Below, in pieces: positions 11,564 to 64,000 of a stretch of DNA of 64,000 nucleotides. How positions within the stretch are numbered: the stretch's first letter is position 1; each line of letters starts with the position of its first letter. Under the pieces are notes generated by a model. That model was not told where the DNA came from. It saw only the letters and a program-made list of their open reading frames with translations, and searched no databases. The stretch is from assembly GCA_949752735.1 (NCBI GenBank), contig OX457051.1, positions 2,431,501 through 2,495,500 of the forward strand, in the 5' to 3' direction. The translations under genes were made by a program, and so were the position numbers. The stretch is from Lumbricus terrestris. Its lineage: Eukaryota > Annelida > Clitellata > Crassiclitellata > Lumbricidae.

Positions 11564-12793
11564 TATATAGGGTGACACGAAAGTTCGTTCACCGTTTTCA
11601 AAATACGCTATCTCAGTAACGGCTTCATATTTCTTTATAATATGTTGTCAGTATATACATCAGTCAAATGAAAGATACTGGTGTAAATTTGATTATGATC
11701 TGGTCCGTTTTCGCCATTATTTATAAGAAAATGTAAAGACGACCAGTTTTTGCGGAAAAACTGCGTTCATCAAATTAACACAGTAAAGGAAATGTGCATA
11801 CGATGATGATACGCCTAGCCTCGTATAGCCTACAAGCGTGACAAGACACTGTTGTTACCTATATAGGACATACACAGACGTAGGCTATTAGCGTACAGTA
11901 TCTCCTTTCTGCTTAATGACAGCACTGACTCTATCCGGCATAGGAAGAGTATACAGTTTAGTCCGTCGGTGATGGTTTAAGGTGGGATGACTGCCAGGGG
12001 TCTCACTAAACTTCAATTTGTGCAAAAATGGTACCAGACTGAACTCGCTGTACTACTAACATCACCAACATTCTCGAGCAGATCGCGAAGCCAGCGTTAG
12101 AGAGAGAAAATGACAACGGCAGTGTCATGCAGCGAAAGTTGTTTGTTGACAATGACCTACGAGTATTTCAGCAGGACGGCGCGCGCTGTCATACATCAGC
12201 TGTGACGACAAAGTGGCTAGACGACAACCTCCCGTCATACATAAAGCCGAAGGATTGGGCACCCAACTCTCCGGACCTCTCTCCTTTTGAGAACTTGTGG
12301 AGTATTTTATCTCTCAGCGTTTATAAAGATCCTGAGCCAAAGAACGCTGATCAGCTCAAGCGTCGCCTCCAACGAGCATGGAGATCGATAGCAGTTGGGA
12401 CACTTCAGAGGCTAATCCAGTCATGCCGGATAGAGTCAGGGTTGTCATTAGGCAGAAAGGAGACAATGTACGGCGTGTACGCTAATAGCTTACGTCTGTG
12501 CATGTCCTTTGTAGGTAACAACAGTGTCTTGTCACGCTTGTACACGAGGCTAGGCGTATGCACATTTCCTTTCCTGTGTTAATTTGATGAACGCTGTTTT
12601 TCCGCAAAAACTGGTCGTCTTTACATTTTCTTAGGAATAATGGCGAAAACGGACCGGATCATAATAAAATTTGTACCAGTATCTTTCATTTGACCGATGA
12701 ATACACCGACAAAATATTATAAAGAAATATGAAGCCGTTACACAGATAACGCATTTTGAAAACGGTGAACGAACTTTCGTGTCACCCTATATA
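11564..12793. mobile_element. Tc1/mariner-type element with long inverted arms
   Basis: The ends are TATATAGGGTGACACGAAAG and its inverse at 12774-12793; TA dinucleotides at both edges fit Tc1/mariner. The inverted repeats are exceptionally long: 11564-11942 is a diverged reverse complement of 12424-12793, about 370 bp per arm. The right arm includes the last 50 or so codons of the transposase, so the left arm is an inverted copy of coding DNA. About 480 bp of single-copy sequence lies between the arms, holding the truncated transposase. Confidence 0.85.
12127..12582 (+). pseudogene. Tc1-type transposase, C-terminal half
   Basis: The 151-residue frame has the C-terminal part of an IS630/Tc1 DDE transposase: FQQDGARCHT with the second catalytic Asp, then WAPNSPDLSPFENLW with the catalytic Glu. 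I count 37 residues between them, unlike the 34 of Tc1 and fitting DD37E-type families. The N-terminal helix-turn-helix and first catalytic Asp are absent: upstream is only a short stretch before the left arm. The element could not move itself. The frame beyond about residue 100 lies in the right arm. Confidence 0.8.
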
Positions 12794-12944
12794 ACCATTA
12801 ACCATGTGTTGTTACCTAAATCGAGGTGTCTAAAAGAAGTCGATTTTTAGCAATTTTCCATAGTGCGATTGGTTATGCAAGGAGCTTATAATTATGTTGG
12901 TAGCGTCAATTTGACGACACTGATTCATAACGACCTTGACCATT

Positions 12945-13255
12945 TTGTATTGTATTGTATTGTTTTGAAGCATTTATAAGGAGCCTCTGGTAGGGTGAAC
13001 CATTCAGAGGCGCCCCCATGGCGCAATGCCCCGCGAGAAGAAGCAGGTTTTGAGAAGAAACAAAGCAGAGGATAGACTGCCAGACAGAAGTGTAGAGCGA
13101 ACAGAAGGAGAAAGCACATTCCAAAGAGAAACACCAATTGAGGCAAATGATCGAGACTGAGCCATAGCAGTTCCAGTCCGAAGAACCAAGACTTCAAATC
13201 TGTTGGATGAACTAAGTGGACGATGGGAGGAAGCTGAGTGAGGACGAAGTATAAC
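12945..13255 (-). pseudogene. LINE 3'-end fragment
   Basis: The minus frame at 13004-13189 reads FASIGVSLWNVLSPSVRS and then LSSALFLLKT, the layout of a LINE RT C-terminus (a WN motif followed by LK). It ends at 12945-12965 in a short TACAA-type tandem tail, as LINE 3' ends do. Confidence 0.5.
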
Positions 13256-13436
13256 ATTTCTTCGTGATAATTGCCTATTTAATTTATTATAATATTGAAC
13301 ATACCTGTAGAAGAATAGTTTAACTCAAATTAATGTTTTCCATTTGATACCGCGACATGAAAATAAAAATATATGTTGGGGTTTGTCATACCCATCTCAC
13401 CTCTGGCGTGACAATTCGTCACCTCACCTCCGAAGG

Positions 13437-13565
13437 GTTAAATGAAATTGATTTGGGGACGTTTCGTCAAAGGACGTTTCGTACGCACTGTTCGTCAAGT
13501 GGACGCTTCGTCAAAGGACTGTTTGTCATGGACTGTTCGTCAAGTGGACGATTCGTCAAAGGGTT
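13437..13565. repeat. Minisatellite of GTTCGTCAAGTGGACG-type units
   Basis: Roughly 25-30 bp units: TTCGTCAAAGGAC, TTCGTACGCACTG, TTCGTCAAGTGGACG, TTCGTCAAAGGAC, TTTGTCATGGACTG, TTCGTCAAGTGGACG. In style it resembles the CAACTGGTTCAC arrays ending the foldback element at 29265-32305, but the word differs. Confidence 0.7.
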
Positions 13566-13866
13566 CGAGAGTCACTGCAGATTTAATCATTTGGGTTCCT
13601 CAAAAAAGATACGACTCCAACCAACACTTTAATTCATTTATGAATTCCTGAATAATTTTTTGCATGTGCCACCGGTTTGTACGCGTACGTTCGCGCGTAT
13701 TTACCAGGGCGCTTCATACAGCGCATTTTGGCTACTCTTAAAATCGACGCACCCTTAGCAATCTGTCAGATCTAAACAGTCGCGTCCTGTAGCCTAACTG
13801 TTATCGACGGATACGTAGGATCGTTTGCGGATGCTTTTAAAATGAATAACAGTTAAAAGACCAACC

Positions 13867-14530
13867 AGGACCGGCCTTAGCCCAAGTGGCGCCCTAGGCA
13901 AGGTATAGGTCTATACATTTAGCGCCCAGGCATAGGCCTACATTTGGCGCCCTTAGTTTCCCACTCGTTTGTTCAGCCCACGTTAGAATCTAAAGATGAA
14001 TTAGACAGAGCCAGTATACGCTTACAAGGCCGTAGCCAGAATTTTATTTCGGGGGTGTTTTCTTGATCGTGAATTTTGAGGCGCGTACTCGCTGTGGGCG
14101 ACTTTTTTGGGCGACATTTTCTGACGACTTTTGTTAGTCGTCAATTTTCTGATGTCCAAAAAACACTATTTTCACGATTTTCGACTATTTTCTGCTCAAA
14201 ATTACATTACACACTGTCATGTGCTAGCAAATGCAATATTATTTCATTTTTACATTACTTCATTTGGGGGGGGGTGTTCAAACACCCAAAACATCCCCAC
14301 AGCTACGGCCTTGTATATAGGCCCACGCTCAACTGAGTAATTCCTTATAATTTCTTTATTAGTACACTGAAAACTGGATAATATTCAATTTTGTGGAGAA
14401 TGGTAGTCTATAAGTTAAAAAATATTAAAATACTCTCTTGTGGAAATGGTGCCCTCTTTGATGGAAATGGCGCTCTCTAGAACTTGGCGCCCCTCTGCCT
14501 GCTTTGCCTGTGCCTTAGGTCGGCCCTGCA
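13867..14530. mobile_element. MITE with GGCCGGCCT / AGGTCGGCC ends
   Basis: Left end ACCGGCCTTAGCCCAAGTGG followed by CGCCCTAGGCAAGG; right end GCCTGTGCCTTAGGTCGGCC then CTG. Both ends carry TGGCGCCC/GGCGCCC words, which resembles hAT-type MITEs. No coding capacity. A second inverted-repeat element lies inside at 14028-14312, and a related terminus is at 14892-14972. Confidence 0.6.
14028..14312. mobile_element. Small inverted-repeat element, nested
   Basis: Ends AAGGCCGTAGC and GCTACGGCCTT are inverted repeats. Just inside them GGGGGTGTTTTC at the left pairs with GGGGGGGTGTTCAAACACCC at the right. It sits inside the MITE at 13867-14530. Confidence 0.6.
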
Positions 14531-14891
14531 GCTACCGCCCTTTCTTCATCGTTGTCCCTACTAGACTATTTTATTTCAATCCGAATAAAGGGCAGGCTGT
14601 AATGTTGTAATCTCATCTTCATACTCAGCAAGGCCCACTCCCATTTCATACATTCAATTTCTTGCAACATCTTCACTATCGAAATTGAGGGTCGCGTATT
14701 TTAACCTGTCTCCTAAAGCAAGGAGTACGGAATGTCGTTAAAAATCGAATTTTATTTGTCGATTTAAAATGTATGCAGTCCTTGAAATTCAATTAGGCCA
14801 ACCTGAACAGGTGCAAAGAATCCATAATTGTTTTAAATTCTATCCATTAGCGACAATTTTGAGTTTAAAAGAATATAGTGCAAAAAAATAT

Positions 14892-14972
14892 TCGCCGGTG
14901 CCGCGGCGCCCCTCCAAGACTGCGGCGCCCTAGGCAACTGCCTACTTTGCCTATAGCTACGGCCGGCCCTGA
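14892..14972. repeat. Solo terminus related to the 13867-14530 MITE
   Basis: Contains GCGGCGCCCTAGGCAACTGC and GCTACGGCCGGCCCTGAGAC, the same vocabulary as the right end of the neighbouring MITE. No partner end was found. Confidence 0.5.
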
Positions 14973-15718
14973 GACCAACGGTGGTTTCAGATGATTGGAG
15001 ATCTGTGAAGGTGAGCAAAGGTAAATCTGTCAAGGTATATGGAACAGAAAGCTGAGGTTGAAAAAATTTCACATTTAAAGCATTCACTGCAGCGTCGAAT
15101 TGTCAAGCGACAAGTTTGTCGCTAAGCAGAACTGTCCTGTACAAAATGTCAATGTCAAGTTGTCATGGAACCAGTAATTATTGATAACGCCGTCTAACTG
15201 TAAAGAATAAACGGAGTTTAAAATTAATAATAAAAACACTGTTCGAATGGAAACAACGATAATTATTGTGCTGAAGCGCATCACTAGGAGCCTACTGTAA
15301 CCTACTAAAGAAAAACACCATACAAAATACATGTAGTCTGCAAAAGAATTACCGTCTATAAGAATGATCACGTACACATTACAGATGCCTATTCTTCTAA
15401 AGTGTTGCCACGTTGATTATGAGACTGTTTACACTATGATATGCAAGTGTTCGGAAATTCAGCTTAAATGTGACATAATTATATTATAGAATTATAAGAG
15501 AACGATTAATCCAGCTCATTTGAAGACATTTTTGCATTAATGCCGAACATACACTGTAGCCTACTTTCGCAAATTATTAAGCTGCACAGTGCACAATGTT
15601 TAAGATTATGTGGAATAATATTGTGCATTCGTGCATTCTTTTGTAACGCCTAAGCTGACAAAATCTGTCGTTATATATGAATAAAAGTCGCATCCATCGT
15701 ACTTTTGGAATTAGATTT

Positions 15719-62630
<46,912 letters not shown>

Positions 62631-63345
62631 GCTTTAACTGTGTGTCAAAGGTATATTGAGATTGAAATGCAGTTTTGTGCGTTGCAAAGGCAGTCTAAGA
62701 AAGTAGGCGCTATTGTTCAAGAAAGAACCATTGATTAAATTAATAATATAAACTATGACACTGAGTCTGTTATTTTTCAAAAGATTCAGTCAGATTTCAT
62801 TGTTTAATTATTAATTAATGTAACTACATGTAGCGTATAGTTAATTAGCAAATGCAATTGCGCCCGTTAATTATACTGCGCAAGGCGACAATCACATCAG
62901 AAGCTAGTCGTCGCCCAAGCATAGAAATGTTCCGAAGACCAGACCACTAGACTAGATTAGAACGTAATTTATAATTATAAATAATTATGTGATCCTCGAT
63001 TACCGAATATCTGTGGATACGAAAGTGCGTAATGGAAAACTCACAATACATATTTTAATTGCAGGGTAACTTACAAATACCACTACGCGGTATTTGTAAG
63101 TCATCCCATAGGCTATACTTCGAACTGCTTAACTCTTCTGTGGGTTGGATTAGTGCTGGTCGTAATTGTCTTATCCATCCTCTTATGTAAAATTTACACA
63201 GAAGCATAAAAATCAATATTATTACAAGTAGCCGTTATCACACCCAAAAGAGATCACGCAGTTTGAAACATCTGGCTCCATTAAATCCGTGGTTGCTGTG
63301 GCGTGTCCCGCTATTAATATTCAGCTATTTTTAATCCTACTATCG
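62631..63345 (-). promoter_or_regulatory. 5' flank of the channel gene
   Basis: Upstream of exon 1 on the minus strand. I see no TATA or initiator I would defend. It holds a perfect 13 bp-arm hairpin at 63069-63101 (ACTTACAAATACC then 7 bases then GGTATTTGTAAGT). Whether exon 1 is the first exon of the transcript is not known. Confidence 0.3.
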
Positions 63346-63559
63346 TTAATTAGTAATTTCAATAATCAAATCAAAATTATTGATCCCACAATAAATGTGA
63401 TATACAGAACATACTATAACACAAGTTGTAATTATAGTTTTAAGTAATTCGGCAAAGGAGTTAAGAAGCAGATTAGAGAGCAATAGGCACTCCAGAAGGG
63501 ACAAGTCGCGCTTAGTGGGGCCTGTATACCAGGAGGAAGTTAGACAAGATAATGGGGGT

Positions 63560-64000
63560 GTGATTAAGTAAGGGAAATGGACGTCATTATGACTATAGGC
63601 TCTACCATTTATACCATTTATACCGTAGAGTGGATCAAACATAACTCTTTTAAAGAATTTACAGGAAAAATTTATTGGCAAAACCGAGATGGGTCTGTAG
63701 TTAGCTATGTCATTTTTAGAACCTTGTTTGAAAATCGGGACGACTTTTGCAATTTTGATTTCAGTGAGCTCAAGCCTATTTTCAAATGAACAGTTGATTA
63801 TATTATTTTGATGACGGTAAAGCGAGGAATTCCATATTGTGATATATGAGCCGAGGATTTGAATCATCCATACCTGAACTGTAAGTTGATTTGAGTGCTT
63901 TATTGATCACCATTAGCTCTTGTGGACAGGTAGTCAAAAGAGCAAAGGAATTTATCGAACGTGGTGACAGGATATCTTTAAAATTCCTCTTACAATGTGA
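63560..64000 (-). pseudogene. LINE reverse transcriptase fragment
   Basis: On the minus strand, NFKDILSPRS at the window edge, then SGMDDSNPRL and, in the 63867-63346 frame, IKIAKVVPIFKQGSKNDIAN and YRPISVLP. This is the conserved stretch before RT motif 1 (K-V-x-P-I-F-K...NYRPISVL). After about 63640 the similarity fades. It continues beyond the window. It differs in wording from the L2-like and CR1-like copies, so it is a third LINE family. Confidence 0.7.

Noticed and set aside
13860..14972. TIR-like pair 13867 and 14972 as one element
   Set aside because: The 13867-14530 pair is more symmetrical; 14892-14972 fits better as a separate solo end.

Overview
The window is eukaryotic: large introns with GT/AG junctions, tRNA-derived SINEs, non-LTR retrotransposons with microsatellite tails, many TIR transposons and no bacterial gene spacing. 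A Gmr1-type LTR element (integrase before reverse transcriptase), a CR1-like LINE with a 2A-like peptide, L2-like LINEs and abundant TAGGCCTA and TACATGTA words suggest a marine invertebrate deuterostome, perhaps an echinoderm. That placement is inference.

The one host gene I can assemble is a DEG/ENaC (ASIC-like) sodium channel on the minus strand. Seven exons (62630-62003, 60184-60027, 46299-46212, 33428-33316, 24549-24451, 21975-21846, 16173-15719) have compatible splice phases and sum to 1671 nt, a 556-residue protein with both membrane segments and the cysteine-rich ectodomain. About 46 kb of its introns is mostly mobile DNA.

Layout: 1-15.7 kb is the gene's 3' flank, with GC-rich minisatellites, two nested piggyBac-like elements with hairpin ends, an unclassified 3.1 kb element holding a hAT-like element, a Tc1-type element with 370 bp arms, and MITEs. 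Intron 6 (16.2-21.8 kb) has L2-like LINE fragments and a GTACG-rich element with a 12 bp target duplication. Intron 5 (22.0-24.4 kb) has a C-rich tandem array and a MITE. Intron 4 (24.6-33.3 kb) has a LINE split by a 3 kb foldback element. Intron 3 (33.4-46.2 kb) has SINEs and a complete-ended, decayed Maverick/Polinton (34601-45994) itself invaded by hAT, piggyBac and L2 elements. Intron 2 (46.3-60.0 kb) has a CR1-like LINE carrying the 2A motif, split by an apparently young Gmr1-type LTR retrotransposon (48543-55993, seemingly identical LTRs, intact 1857-residue ORF), then an unclassified element made of about 160 bp palindrome-bearing units. Intron 1 has an L2-like LINE, and 63.3-64 kb another LINE fragment.

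The nesting gives a relative history: the Polinton is older than its three passengers; the 2A LINE is older than the LTR element, which looks like the most recent arrival. Polinton ORFs are described as fossil, virus-like genes; breaks are noted but not repaired.
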